The position numbers were made by a program, and so were the translations under genes. A DNA stretch of 64,000 bases from Massilia sp. ZL223 (GTDB lineage: Bacteria; Pseudomonadota; Gammaproteobacteria; Burkholderiales; Burkholderiaceae_D): NCBI RefSeq assembly GCF_018119395.1, contig NZ_JAGPWD010000019.1, forward strand, positions 1 to 64,000, written 5' to 3'. Shown here one piece after another: positions 52,729-61,628 of the stretch (position 1 is the first letter of the stretch; every line of letters begins with the position of its first letter). Below the pieces are notes generated by a model. It made no database searches, was not told where the DNA came from, and saw only the letters and a list, made by a program, of their open reading frames with translations.

Positions 52729-53751
52729 TTAGAACGAGTGACGCACGCCCACGTTGATGGCTTTCGGATCCGCGCCGACGAGCGGCGACAGCAGGGTGCC
52801 GCCAGCCGAGGTCAGGCCGAAGTTGCCGACGTCGTTGTTGCGCAGGGTGGCGAAGGTGCCGTACAGGTTGGTACGCTTCGACAGGGTGTAGGTGTAGGCC
52901 AGGGTGAAGCCGTTGCCCTTGCCGCCGTTGCCCAGTTCCTGGCGCTGGAATTGCAGGAAGAACTTGTTCGGGCCGGTGGTCCAGGTTCCGCCGACGTTGA
53001 TCTGCTCGTAGGCGTTGTTGGCGCCGGTCGGGTCAGCGACCAGGTAGCCAGCGCGCGCTTCGAAGGCGCCGAACTTGTAGCCGATGCCCGATGCGTATTC
53101 CTTGTCGTTGCCGGCGGCCAGGCGCTCGACTTCCTGGTAGGCGGCGCCCAGGTACAGGTTGCCTTGGGTAGCTTCCAGCGAGATGCCCAGCACGTCGTTC
53201 GACGGACCGCTCTGGCGCTCGCCGGCGCCGTAGGCTGCGCCGATCACAACGCCGTTCCACGGGTTGCTCTTGTAGTTGACCGAGTTCGACAGGCGGCGGG
53301 TAGCGCGCGGCAGTGCGCCGGCCGGGGTAGCGAAGGCTGCCAGGCTGCTGCCGTAGAAGCCATGGCCCAGTGCGTCGGTCGCTTGAGCGATTGCAGCGAT
53401 CGGGCTGTATTCACGGCCCACGGTCACGGTACCGAAGTTGCCCTGCAGGCCGACGACTGCGCGGCGCTGGAACAGGGTCGAATCGCCGGCGCCGGAGTCG
53501 ACAGCGACGCCAGCTTCCAGGTTGAACAGCGCCTTCAGGCCGTTGCCCAGCTCTTCGGTGCCACGGAAACCGATACGGCTGGTCGATTGGGTGCCCGACT
53601 GAACCACCACTGCGTGGTCTTCGCCGGCGATGTCGCGGTCTTCGATGCCGAACGACGCGTCAACCACGCCATACATGGTGACCGAGGTCTGGGCTTGCGC
53701 GAACAGGGGCAGGCTCGAAACGAGGGCAGCTGCCAGGATCTTCTTATTCAT
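52729..53751 (-). CDS. general outer-membrane porin (Gram-negative porin family)
   Basis: A 340-residue 16-stranded beta-barrel porin. Signal peptide MNKKILAAALVSSLPLFAQA. The mature protein begins QTSVTMYGVVDASFGIEDRD, and strands such as SRIGFRGTEELGNGLKALFN and TVTVGREYSPIAAI match betaproteobacterial OmpC-like porins. The last residue is Phe (VGVRHSF), as needed for BAM recognition. The ATG at 53751 has GGAG 11 bases upstream; the in-frame extension to 53907 would place 52 residues before the signal peptide and is rejected. Solute selectivity cannot be read from the sequence. Confidence 0.94.
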   Translation of the reverse strand: MNKKILAAALVSSLPLFAQAQTSVTMYGVVDASFGIEDRDIAGEDHAVVVQSGTQSTSRIGFRGTEELGNGLKALFNLEAGVAVDSGAGDSTLFQRRAVVGLQGNFGTVTVGREYSPIAAIAQATDALGHGFYGSSLAAFATPAGALPRATRRLSNSVNYKSNPWNGVVIGAAYGAGERQSGPSNDVLGISLEATQGNLYLGAAYQEVERLAAGNDKEYASGIGYKFGAFEARAGYLVADPTGANNAYEQINVGGTWTTGPNKFFLQFQRQELGNGGKGNGFTLAYTYTLSKRTNLYGTFATLRNNDVGNFGLTSAGGTLLSPLVGADPKAINVGVRHSF

Positions 53752-53961
53752 GGATGAGTCTCTCCAGTAGTTAATTTGAAATGCCAATCCATCATTACAC
53801 GAAGGATAGCGGTTTGTCATTGCCCCGCCCGGGAGAAAGGCAGGATTAGTTGCGAAAAGGAAACATCGCTGCCCCGTACCATAACAGGTGAGCACTTGCT
53901 TTACCAATAACCCTTAGCACTATACTTATGCTGATTGTGTCTTCGCAAAATGAGCGTTGCG

Positions 53962-53975
53962 AATTGTACACAATT
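53962..53975. promoter_or_regulatory. candidate operator, AATTGT-AC-ACAATT
   Basis: Six-base inverted arms with a two-base spacer, 195-208 bases upstream of the TonB-dependent receptor start. The pattern is close to the TTGTATACAA-type dyads used by GntR-family (FCD) sugar-acid regulators. Confidence 0.4.
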
Positions 53976-53998
53976 TCCGCTAGTCTTGTCTTTAATAC

Positions 53999-54010
53999 GA
54001 TAGCGCTAAC
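53999..54010. promoter_or_regulatory. candidate LacI-family operator GATAGCGCTAAC
   Basis: Eleven of 12 positions match the dyad GTTAGCGCTAAC that LacI-family repressors recognise upstream of TonB-receptor sugar loci in other Proteobacteria. It lies 5 bases before a -10-like TATACT (54016-54021), where binding would block RNA polymerase. No LacI-family gene is in the window. Confidence 0.5.
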
Positions 54011-54169
54011 ATATTTATACTGCTTTGTCGATACTAAAATCGGTATCGGAACGGCGGAAAAATTGATTGGATCGTTCTCAGTGCAGCGCCTACCATTCCT
54101 CTCGAGCATGTAAAAAAGCAGCCGCGAGCAGCCAGCGCCGGCGCACCAAAATAACGACAGAGGAGACGT

Positions 54170-57061
54170 ATGAAACGCTTAGCATCGGGCCAAGCTGCGC
54201 CCACCCGTACCTTCATGTTGCGCGCCACCGTCGCCGCACTCGCCGGCGCCGGACTGATGAGCGCCGCCACGGTCGGCGCCCAGGAAATCTCCCCCGCCGC
54301 GGCCGCCGAAACGACGGCGCCGGGCGACACGCAGACCGTGGTCGTCACGGGCGTCAAGGCATCGCTCATCAAGAGCCTGACGAACAAGCGCCTCAACGAC
54401 CAGGTCGTGGAATCGGTCGTTGCCGAAGACATCGGCAAGCTCCCCGATAACAATGTCGTCGAAGCGCTGCAGCGCGTGACGGGCATCCAGGTCACCAACC
54501 GCGCCGGCGGCGAAGTCGGAACCTTGTCCATCCGTGGCCTCCCCGACGTCCAGACCACCTGGAACGGCCGCAATATCTTTACCGCGTCGGGCACGCAGGT
54601 CGCGCTTCAGGACATTCCCTCGACCCTGGTTCGCCAGATCGACGTTTACAAGACGCGCGACGCCAGCCAGCTGGAAACCGGCATTGCAGGCCAGATCGAC
54701 GTGAAGTCGCTGCGCCCCTTCGATTTCAAGGGTTCGCAAGTGTCGATTTCAGCGCGCGAGACCTATCTGGATCCGGCGAAAAGGTGGAACCCGCAGCTCA
54801 GCGCCATGTTCAGCAACCGCTGGGAAACCGGCATCGGCGAAGTCGGCGCCCTGGTCAATCTGGCGGGTACCCAGACGAAATACCGCAACGAAAGCGTGAC
54901 GCCGGGCGCCATGGTGCCGTTCACCAGCCCCAATGCTGCCGAAGTTCCACCAGGTTACGTGCCCCTGCAGCGCATCTTCGACAACAATATCTGGGCGCCC
55001 GGTACCCGTACCGGCCTGCCGATGGCAGCGGGTTCGACGCTGAATTTCAACGGCCAGGCCTATCCTTACTACCTGGCGCGCGACGCCGTCTTCCAGAGCG
55101 ATGTCCAGGGTGAACGGAAGCGTCCCGCCGCCAATATCGCCCTGCAGTGGAAACCGAACAGCGATGCGGTCTACACCTTCGAATCGATGTACAACGGTTA
55201 TCGCGACAAGGCCTTCAATCAGCTGCTGTTCAGCTTTGTCGACTGGTGGGGCGACCTCGGCAGCAACCCGGCGGGGACGATTACGACCTTCCCGGGAACG
55301 AACGTCATCAAGAGCCGCTCGGTCAATAACGTCTATGGCTTCAACAGCGGCGACTACACCACGTCGAAAACCGATTCCTTCGTGTATGCCCTGAACGGCA
55401 AGTGGAATATTGGCGACCGCCTGAAGCTGGACGGTGATCTGTCCTACCAGACGAGCGAGTTCGACACGCAATTCACCGCCACCCGGATCGATCGCGTCGC
55501 CCCGTCTATCGACGTCGACTTCAATGCCGGCGGCGATACGGCCTTCCGTTTCAACGACAATGCCGAGCTGGCCGACCCGAGCAAGTGGAATGTGGCGGAG
55601 TTCTACGATAACGCCAACCGCAACAAGGGCAGCGCCGCGACGGCCGCGCTGGCGGGCGTCTTCGATGCCGGCTGGGGTCCGCTGGAAACGCTTAACTTCG
55701 GCGTGCGCCACGACATACGCAAGGCGTCGGAAGCCAACCGGACGCAATCGGCCTTCCTGGGCCGCAACCTCGCCTCGCTGGGGCCTGAGTATGCCATTAC
55801 CAACTCGAACTTCGGCACGGACATCTCGGACGTTCCGCGCTCGTGGGTGGAGCCCAACGCCTACTATATCCGCGACAATATCGACGAGTGGCGCAAGCTC
55901 TATAACTCGGTCAACAGCAACTTCCTGACCACGGACAAACTGAGCCTGCAGAAGACCTTCGAGATCGAGGAAAAGACGAGCAATCTCTACCTGATGGGGA
56001 ACTTCCAAAGCGAGCTGTTCGGCAATCGCCTGCGCGCCAATGCCGGCGTGCGCTACACCAAAGTCGATACCGACATGACCTTCTATAAGGTCGATGCCAC
56101 CACCAAGGCGGTCACTGCGTCCGGCGCCAGCAAGTCGACCAGCAAGTTCCTGCCCAGCCTGACGCTGACCTACGACCCGGCCAAGGACGTCGTGACGCGC
56201 TTCAATTTTGGTAAAACCCTGCGCCGTCCAAACTTCGGTGACCTGAATCCTGTCCTGCAACTCGCCGACGACGTGTCGCGGGTGGGTTATGGCTCGGGCA
56301 CCGGCGGCAATCCGGACCTGAAACCGACGCTCTCGACGAACTTCGATCTGACGGGTGAGTGGTATTTCCAGAAAGACAGCGCACTCTACGGCACTGTGTT
56401 CAAGCGCAAGATCGACGGCCTGGTCGTGCCCCTGCGCCGCAAGATTCACGTCGACCCGGCGGACGACCCGTTCCGCAACTCGACCTCGGGCGGCGACCAT
56501 ACGAACGGCTATGACTACGTCATCAACTCGCCGGTCAACGCTTCCGACGGCACGATCAAAGGCGTCGAGATTGGTTTGATCTACTTCCCGAAATGGCTGC
56601 CGGGCCCGCTGGACGGCCTGGGCTTCCAGGGCAGTTATACCCGACTCAGCTCGTCGCAGAACGTTCCCGAGGCGAATAGTGCCGGCGAGATCATCGCTCA
56701 GCTCGAGACGCCGTTCTTCGGGGTGTCCGACCGTTCCTACAACGCCACCCTGGCGTACGAGAAGGGCCCGGTCAGCGCGCGCTTGTCCTATGTCTGGCGT
56801 TCCGGCTTCCTGGCCGCCAACGAAGCCGCCTTGTTCGCCAATCCGATCGGTATCTGGCGTCACCCGGAAAAGAGCGTGGACATGCAGGTTTCCTACAAAA
56901 TCAACGACAGGACGTCGGTCGATATCGCTGCGATCAACTTGACGAACGAAATGCAGCGGCAGTACTACCACTTCGGCGAAGCGGGTAACCAGCAGTTGAC
57001 CAATTTCGGTACGGTCCAGGTCGGACGTTCGGTCTCGGTCGCCTTGCGGTGGAAGATGTAA
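54170..57061 (+). CDS. TonB-dependent receptor (oligosaccharide uptake)
   Basis: A 963-residue outer-membrane transporter. The long signal peptide has its hydrophobic core at about 16-40 (MLRATVAALAGAGLMSAATV). The TonB box follows as QTVVVTG. The plug domain (about 60-200) has DIGKLPDNNVVEALQRVTGI, GTLSIRGLPD and IDVYKTRDASQLETGIAGQI, as in the TonB-Xanthomonas-Caulobacter family. The remainder is a 22-strand barrel ending SVSVALRWKM. The AGAGGAG before the ATG at 54170 supports the start. Being first in an arabinose-type catabolic locus, it probably imports arabino-oligosaccharides, which is inference from context. Confidence 0.93.
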   Translation: MKRLASGQAAPTRTFMLRATVAALAGAGLMSAATVGAQEISPAAAAETTAPGDTQTVVVTGVKASLIKSLTNKRLNDQVVESVVAEDIGKLPDNNVVEALQRVTGIQVTNRAGGEVGTLSIRGLPDVQTTWNGRNIFTASGTQVALQDIPSTLVRQIDVYKTRDASQLETGIAGQIDVKSLRPFDFKGSQVSISARETYLDPAKRWNPQLSAMFSNRWETGIGEVGALVNLAGTQTKYRNESVTPGAMVPFTSPNAAEVPPGYVPLQRIFDNNIWAPGTRTGLPMAAGSTLNFNGQAYPYYLARDAVFQSDVQGERKRPAANIALQWKPNSDAVYTFESMYNGYRDKAFNQLLFSFVDWWGDLGSNPAGTITTFPGTNVIKSRSVNNVYGFNSGDYTTSKTDSFVYALNGKWNIGDRLKLDGDLSYQTSEFDTQFTATRIDRVAPSIDVDFNAGGDTAFRFNDNAELADPSKWNVAEFYDNANRNKGSAATAALAGVFDAGWGPLETLNFGVRHDIRKASEANRTQSAFLGRNLASLGPEYAITNSNFGTDISDVPRSWVEPNAYYIRDNIDEWRKLYNSVNSNFLTTDKLSLQKTFEIEEKTSNLYLMGNFQSELFGNRLRANAGVRYTKVDTDMTFYKVDATTKAVTASGASKSTSKFLPSLTLTYDPAKDVVTRFNFGKTLRRPNFGDLNPVLQLADDVSRVGYGSGTGGNPDLKPTLSTNFDLTGEWYFQKDSALYGTVFKRKIDGLVVPLRRKIHVDPADDPFRNSTSGGDHTNGYDYVINSPVNASDGTIKGVEIGLIYFPKWLPGPLDGLGFQGSYTRLSSSQNVPEANSAGEIIAQLETPFFGVSDRSYNATLAYEKGPVSARLSYVWRSGFLAANEAALFANPIGIWRHPEKSVDMQVSYKINDRTSVDIAAINLTNEMQRQYYHFGEAGNQQLTNFGTVQVGRSVSVALRWKM

Positions 57062-57088
57062 GCCCCGACAGGGGCGCCTAAGTGGAAG

Positions 57089-57123
57089 GGGGGCACTGCA
57101 CGGAGGTATCCGGCAGTGCCCCC
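57089..57123 (+). repeat. intercistronic hairpin between the receptor and symporter genes
   Basis: GGGGGCACTGC (57089-57099) pairs perfectly with GCAGTGCCCCC (57113-57123). The 13-base loop can extend the stem further (CGG/CCG). There is no T tract. It lies 28 bases after the receptor stop and 24 before the symporter start. It may stabilise the upstream mRNA or limit read-through. Confidence 0.8.
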
Positions 57124-57147
57124 GGGTCGTTCGGAAGGGAAGGCTAT

Positions 57148-58500
57148 ATGCAAACACAAAAACTCTCCACCCTCGAAAAAGTGGGTTTCGGCGCAGGCGA
57201 CATGGCGCTCAACGTGGTGATCTCGTCGATGATGCTGATCATTACCTTCTTCTACACCGACATCTACGGACTCCGGACCGCGGACCTGGCCGCCCTGTTT
57301 GTGGCGGTGAAGGTGGTGGGGGCGATCGCCGACCTGATCATGGGACAGATCACCGATGGCGTCCTGACGCGCTGGGGGCGCTACCGTCCCTGGCTGCTGC
57401 TGCTCGCCGTGCCCTATGGCTTGAGCGTGTTCCTGGTGTTCTCGACGCCGGACTGGAACTACGACGCCAAGCTGCTCTGGGCCTATTCGACCTATATCCT
57501 GATGACCCTGATGACGGCGGGCGTGGGCATTCCCTACATCTCCCTGATCAGCGGCCTGACCTCGGACCCGCAGGAGCGCCTGTCGGCCAACGGCTACCGC
57601 CTGTTCTTCGCCAAGATCGGCGCCTTCATGGTGACCATCATCGTGCCGGTGCTGGCCAGCTGGTGGGACGGCGCCAACCCGGCCGCCGGCTACCAGGCCG
57701 CGATGGCGGTGATGGCGGCGATGGGCGTGGGCCTGTTCCTGTTCTGCTTCTTCACCACCACCGAGCGCGTGGTGCACAAGGTGGAAAAGCAGCCGCTGAT
57801 GGAACAGGTAAGGGTGCTGCTGCAGAACGACCAGTGGCTGATCCTGTGCGGCGTGTGCGTGACCGGCACCATCGGCTACGTGATCCGCGGCTCGGTGGCG
57901 ATCTACTACGCCAAGTACTACCTGCACGGCGACACCGCCACCGTCTCGGCCTTCCTGTCGACCGGCGTGGCGGCCGCCATCCTGGCCATGGTGGTGTCCA
58001 CCTGGACCACCAAGTTCTACTGCAAGGTCAAGCTGTTCCGCTACACCCAGCTGGCGGTGGCGGTGCTGAGCGTGATGATCTACTTCCTGGTGCAGCCGGG
58101 CGACATCCTGCTGGCCTTCGTCCTCTACTTCGTGCTGTCGCTGGTGGTGGACCTGCATGCGCCGGTGTTCTGGTCGGCGATCGCCGAGACCATCGACTAC
58201 GGCCAGGTCAAGACCGGCAAGCGCGTCTCCGGCTTCGCCTTCGGCGGCATCTCGGTCTGCCAGAAGGCCGGCATGGCGGTCGCCGGCGGCATGGTGGGCA
58301 TCCTGCTGAACTACTTCGAGTACCAGCCGAACCAGGAGCAGTCGGCCCTGGCGCTGCAGGGCATCGCCCTGATGCTGTCCGTGATCCCGGGCTTCTTCCA
58401 CTTCCTGATGGGCGCCCTGATGTTCAAGTACCGCATCAGCGACTCGTACTACGACACCGTCAAGCAAGACATGCGCGCCCACGGCTACGTCGCCACCTGA
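57148..58500 (+). CDS. GPH-family (MelB-like) sugar:cation symporter
   Basis: A 450-residue inner-membrane carrier with 12 predicted helices. The N-terminus KVGFGAGDMALNVVISSMML and the motif DGVLTRWGRYRPWLLL (cytoplasmic loop 2-3, with R-x-G-R-x-R-P) are hallmarks of glycoside-pentoside-hexuronide:cation symporters. The second-half TGKRVSGFAFGGISVCQKAG is also typical. ATG 57148 has GGAAGGGAAGG just upstream. It probably carries sugars or short oligosaccharides from periplasm to cytoplasm using a Na+ or H+ gradient. Next in the locus after the outer-membrane receptor. Confidence 0.92.
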   Translation: MQTQKLSTLEKVGFGAGDMALNVVISSMMLIITFFYTDIYGLRTADLAALFVAVKVVGAIADLIMGQITDGVLTRWGRYRPWLLLLAVPYGLSVFLVFSTPDWNYDAKLLWAYSTYILMTLMTAGVGIPYISLISGLTSDPQERLSANGYRLFFAKIGAFMVTIIVPVLASWWDGANPAAGYQAAMAVMAAMGVGLFLFCFFTTTERVVHKVEKQPLMEQVRVLLQNDQWLILCGVCVTGTIGYVIRGSVAIYYAKYYLHGDTATVSAFLSTGVAAAILAMVVSTWTTKFYCKVKLFRYTQLAVAVLSVMIYFLVQPGDILLAFVLYFVLSLVVDLHAPVFWSAIAETIDYGQVKTGKRVSGFAFGGISVCQKAGMAVAGGMVGILLNYFEYQPNQEQSALALQGIALMLSVIPGFFHFLMGALMFKYRISDSYYDTVKQDMRAHGYVAT

Positions 58501-58520
58501 AGACCGTTAGCTCAAAGACC

Positions 58521-58547
58521 GTCGTTACCGCCACCGGCGGTAACGAC
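58521..58547 (+). repeat. intercistronic hairpin between symporter and GH43 genes
   Basis: GTCGTTACCGCC (58521-58532) pairs with GGCGGTAACGAC (58536-58547), a 12-bp perfect stem with a three-base loop. No T tract follows. It begins 20 bases after the symporter stop codon. Confidence 0.85.
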
Positions 58548-58608
58548 TCCCCGCGCAGGCAAGGACCCAAGTTTGCCCGCACACCGCGAAATTGAATCGA
58601 GACCGACC

Positions 58609-59559
58609 ATGCAAGAAACCGTCCTCAAACCCCTGATCGAACAACGCGCCGACCCCTACATCTACAAGCACACCGACGGCTTCTACTACTTCACCGCCTC
58701 GGTCCCCCTGTACGACCGGATCGAACTGCGCCGCGCCCGCACCATCGCCGGCCTGGCCACCGCGGAGACGGTCACGGCCTGGACCAAGCCCGACACCGGT
58801 CCCTACTCGGAACTGATCTGGGCCCCCGAGATCCACTTCAACCAGGGCGCCTGGTACGTCTACTTCGCCGCCGCCCCGAGCCGCGAGATCAAGCACAAGC
58901 TCTTCCAGCACCGCATGTACGCGATCCGCACCACCAACGCCAACCCGCTCGAAGGCGAATGGGAATTCATGGGCCAGGTCGACACCGGCATCGACAGCTT
59001 CTGCCTGGACGCCACCACCTTCACCCACAAGGGCCAGCTCTACTACCTGTGGGCGCAGAAGGACTATGAAATCGAAGGCAACTCCAACCTCTACATCGCC
59101 CCGATGAAGACCCCGTGGCAGATCGAGGGCAAGCCGATTCTGCTGAGCAAGCCGGAATACGACTGGGAAACCATCGGCTTCTGGGTCAACGAAGGCCCAT
59201 CCGTCATCCGCCGCAACGGCAAGATCTTCATCAGCTATTCGGCCAGCGCCACCGACCACAACTACGCGATGGGCCTGCTCTGGGCCGACGAGGACGCCAA
59301 CCTGCTCGACCCCGCTTCCTGGACCAAATCGCGCGAGCCGGTTTTGCGAACCTGCTACGATCATGGCATCTACGGCCCGGGCCACAACAGCTTCACCTAT
59401 GCCGAAGACAACGACACCGTCATGCTGGTCTACCATGCGCGCACGTACACCGAGATCGTCGGCGATCCGCTGTGGAATCCGGACCGCCACACCTTCGTGA
59501 AACCGCTGCGCTGGGATGAATCGGGCATGCCTGTCTTTGGCCGGCCATCCACTTACTGA
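58609..59559 (+). CDS. GH43-family glycosidase (alpha-L-arabinofuranosidase/beta-xylosidase type), cytoplasmic
   Basis: A 316-residue five-bladed beta-propeller glycosidase. The three catalytic acids of GH43 can be placed: general base Asp15 (RADPYIY), pKa modulator Asp134 (CLDATTF) and general acid Glu195 (NEGPSV). WAPEIHFNQGAWYVYFAA and YGPGHNSF are family blocks. There is no signal peptide, so it acts inside the cell on imported oligosaccharides. ATG 58609 is the family-like start with a weak upstream site (GAGA); the longer frame to 58573 adds 12 residues without support. The linkage hydrolysed is most likely alpha-L-arabinofuranosyl, given the downstream arabinose genes. Confidence 0.88.
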   Translation: MQETVLKPLIEQRADPYIYKHTDGFYYFTASVPLYDRIELRRARTIAGLATAETVTAWTKPDTGPYSELIWAPEIHFNQGAWYVYFAAAPSREIKHKLFQHRMYAIRTTNANPLEGEWEFMGQVDTGIDSFCLDATTFTHKGQLYYLWAQKDYEIEGNSNLYIAPMKTPWQIEGKPILLSKPEYDWETIGFWVNEGPSVIRRNGKIFISYSASATDHNYAMGLLWADEDANLLDPASWTKSREPVLRTCYDHGIYGPGHNSFTYAEDNDTVMLVYHARTYTEIVGDPLWNPDRHTFVKPLRWDESGMPVFGRPSTY

Positions 59560-59572
59560 GGACAAGAACAAC

Positions 59573-60622
59573 GTGCAAACCGGTATTACGCAAGCGCCGT
59601 TCGGCCAGCTGCCCGACGGCACGACCATCACCCAGTTTACGCTGACCAATGCCCAGGGCATGGTGGCGAAGATCATCGACTTCGGCGGCATCATCACCGA
59701 GCTGACGGCCCCTGACCGCGACGGCAAGATGGCCGACGTGGTGCTCGGCTTCGACACGCTCGAGCCCTACCGCGGCGACAGCCCTTACTTCGGCGCGCTG
59801 GTCGGCCGCTACGGCAACCGCATCGCCAAGGGCCGCTTCATGCTCGACGGCCGCGAAGTCCAGCTGCCCACCAACAACGGCAACAACCACCTGCATGGCG
59901 GGCCCAAGGGCTTCCACGTGGTCAAGTGGAACGCCGCGGTGGAGGGCGACAGCCTGCGCCTGGCTTACCGCAGCGTGGACGGCGAGGAGGGCTATCCGGG
60001 CAACCTGGACGCCACCGTGGTCTACCAGCTCAACGACGACAACGAGCTGGTGGTGCGCTTCCACGCGGTGACGGACGCGCCGACCCCGGTCAACCTCACC
60101 CAGCACAGCTACTTCAACCTGGCGGGCGAGGGCGACATCCTGGGCCATGAACTCGTGATCGACGCCGACGCCTTCGTCGCGATCGACGCCGAATCGATCC
60201 CGACCGGCGAGCTGACCCCGGTGACCGGCACGCCTTTCGACTTCCGCATGCCGCGCCCCATCGGCGAGCGCATCGGCCAGCCGGACAAGCAGCTGCGCCA
60301 CGGCCAGGGCTACGATCACAACTTCGTGCTCAACAAGCCGGACGGCAAGGCGCTGACGCGCGCCGCGCGCGTGGTAGAGCCGGTGTCGGGCCGGGTGCTG
60401 GAACTGTGGACCGAGGAACCTGGCGTGCAGTTCTACAGCGGGAACTTCCTCGACGGCTCGCTCAAGGGCAAGGGCCACAGCTACGAGCACCGCACGGGCT
60501 TCTGCCTGGAGCCCCAGCACTTCCCGGATTCGCCCAATCATCCGCACTTCCCGAACGTGATCCTGCGCCCGGGCCAGGTGTACGAGACCGAGTCGCGCTT
60601 CCGCTTCTCGGTGGACCAATGA
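59573..60622 (+). CDS. galM: aldose 1-epimerase (mutarotase)
   Basis: Interconverts the anomers of free sugars, here probably arabinose released by the GH43 enzyme. Length 349 residues. Active-site features are present: His106/His108 in NHLHGGPKGF, the acid His178 in LTQHSYFNL and the base Glu313 in FCLEPQHFPDSPNH. GVQFYSGNFLDG is a GalM block. The start is GTG 59573, 13 bases after the GH43 stop, with GAGGA upstream; no ATG fits. The stop overlaps the next start as ATGA, so translation is coupled. Confidence 0.92.
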   Translation: MQTGITQAPFGQLPDGTTITQFTLTNAQGMVAKIIDFGGIITELTAPDRDGKMADVVLGFDTLEPYRGDSPYFGALVGRYGNRIAKGRFMLDGREVQLPTNNGNNHLHGGPKGFHVVKWNAAVEGDSLRLAYRSVDGEEGYPGNLDATVVYQLNDDNELVVRFHAVTDAPTPVNLTQHSYFNLAGEGDILGHELVIDADAFVAIDAESIPTGELTPVTGTPFDFRMPRPIGERIGQPDKQLRHGQGYDHNFVLNKPDGKALTRAARVVEPVSGRVLELWTEEPGVQFYSGNFLDGSLKGKGHSYEHRTGFCLEPQHFPDSPNHPHFPNVILRPGQVYETESRFRFSVDQ

Positions 60623-61506
60623 GCGCGATGCAGGCGTTCATCGAGGCGGAACACGAGCTGGGCGAATGCGTGCTGTGGTGCGAACGCACCGGGCGGCTGC
60701 TGTGGACCGACATCCCGGCCGCCACCCTGTGGTCGCATTCGCCCTCCACCGGCCGCACCACCAGCTGGAAGATGCCGGAGCGCCTGTGCTCCTTCGCGCT
60801 CACCGGCAGCGACGACCGCCTGCTGCTGGGGCTGGCGTCGGGCCTGGCCTTCTTCACTTTCTCGACCGGGAAGGTGACGCGCATCTGCGACGTCGAGGCG
60901 GACATTCCATCCACGCGCCTGAACGACGGCCGCTGCGACCGGCAAGGCCGCTTCGTGTTCGGCATGTTCAACCAGATTGATAACCCCAAGCTGGCCCTGG
61001 GCGGCTTCTACCGTCTGAACCTCGACCTGACGCTGGAACGCCTGCCGATCGGGAACGCGGCGATCGCCAACTCGATCTGCTTCAGTCCCAATGGACGCCG
61101 CATGTATTTCGCGGATTCGGCCACGCGCGAGATCCGCTTCGCCGACTACAACCCCTGCAGCGGGGAAGTCGGGGCCACGCACAGCTTCGTGCCGGCCGAC
61201 GCCGCGCCCGGGGAGCCGGACGGCTCGTGCATCGACGCCGATGGCTACCTGTGGACCACGCGCTGGGGCGCGGGGAAGGTGATGCGCTTCGCGCCGGACG
61301 GCCGCCTGGACCGGACGCTGGAACTGGCGGCGCCGCAGCCGAGCTGTCCGGCCTTTGGCGGACCGGGCCTGTCCACCTTGTATGTCACCTCGGCCCACCT
61401 GGGCATGACGGCCGGGGACCGCGCCAATGCGCCACTCTCGGGGGCGCTGTTCAGCCAGTCGCTCGACGTCCGCGGCCTGCCCGAGAACCGCTTCCTCCAC
61501 CGGTAG
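60619..61506 (+). CDS. SMP-30/gluconolactonase-family sugar lactonase
   Basis: A 295-residue six-bladed beta-propeller that hydrolyses sugar-acid lactones. Divalent-metal ligands of the family are visible: Glu in ELGECVLW, Asn in PSTRLNDGRCD and Asp in GEPDGSCIDADGYLW. GRFVFGMFNQ and NSICFSPNGRRMYFADSATR are family blocks. In context it should open L-arabino-1,4-lactone (arabinonolactonase, cf. AraB/XylC lactonases). Coupled to galM through ATGA. Confidence 0.9.
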   Translation: MSAMQAFIEAEHELGECVLWCERTGRLLWTDIPAATLWSHSPSTGRTTSWKMPERLCSFALTGSDDRLLLGLASGLAFFTFSTGKVTRICDVEADIPSTRLNDGRCDRQGRFVFGMFNQIDNPKLALGGFYRLNLDLTLERLPIGNAAIANSICFSPNGRRMYFADSATREIRFADYNPCSGEVGATHSFVPADAAPGEPDGSCIDADGYLWTTRWGAGKVMRFAPDGRLDRTLELAAPQPSCPAFGGPGLSTLYVTSAHLGMTAGDRANAPLSGALFSQSLDVRGLPENRFLHR

Positions 61507-61611
61507 GGCGGACGGGTCTCCCGTCCATGCGTTCAAACTCAGCCAGATCGGCTCGCTCGCCTGTTCAAGCGCTAACTATCACCGCGTGGACGGGAAACCC
61601 GTCCACCCTAC
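61503..61611. repeat. inverted pair of palindromic repeats (GTAGGGTGGACGGG family)
   Basis: The left copy (61503-61531) begins GTAGGGCGGACGGGTCTCCC; the right copy (61584-61611) is the inverted near-identical sequence ending GGGAAACCCGTCCACCCTAC. Each is itself a palindrome and the two enclose about 52 bases. They match the single copy at 16275-16302 apart from the loop. The pair begins 4 bases before the lactonase stop codon. Confidence 0.85.
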
Positions 61612-61628
61612 TCGCATAACAGGCTGTA

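Larger units (their letters stand above)
53752..54169. other. AT-rich intergenic region between divergent porin and TonB receptor genes
   Basis: The 418-base spacer is distinctly AT-rich at 53880-54060. It holds two candidate operators (53962-53975 and 53999-54010) and a -10-like TATACT at 54016-54021. Open frames are short and lack ribosome-binding sites. Confidence 0.6.

Noticed and set aside
52729-53907. Porin start at 53907
   Set aside because: It would put 52 residues before a classical signal peptide. ATG 53751 begins the signal peptide and has an upstream GGAG.
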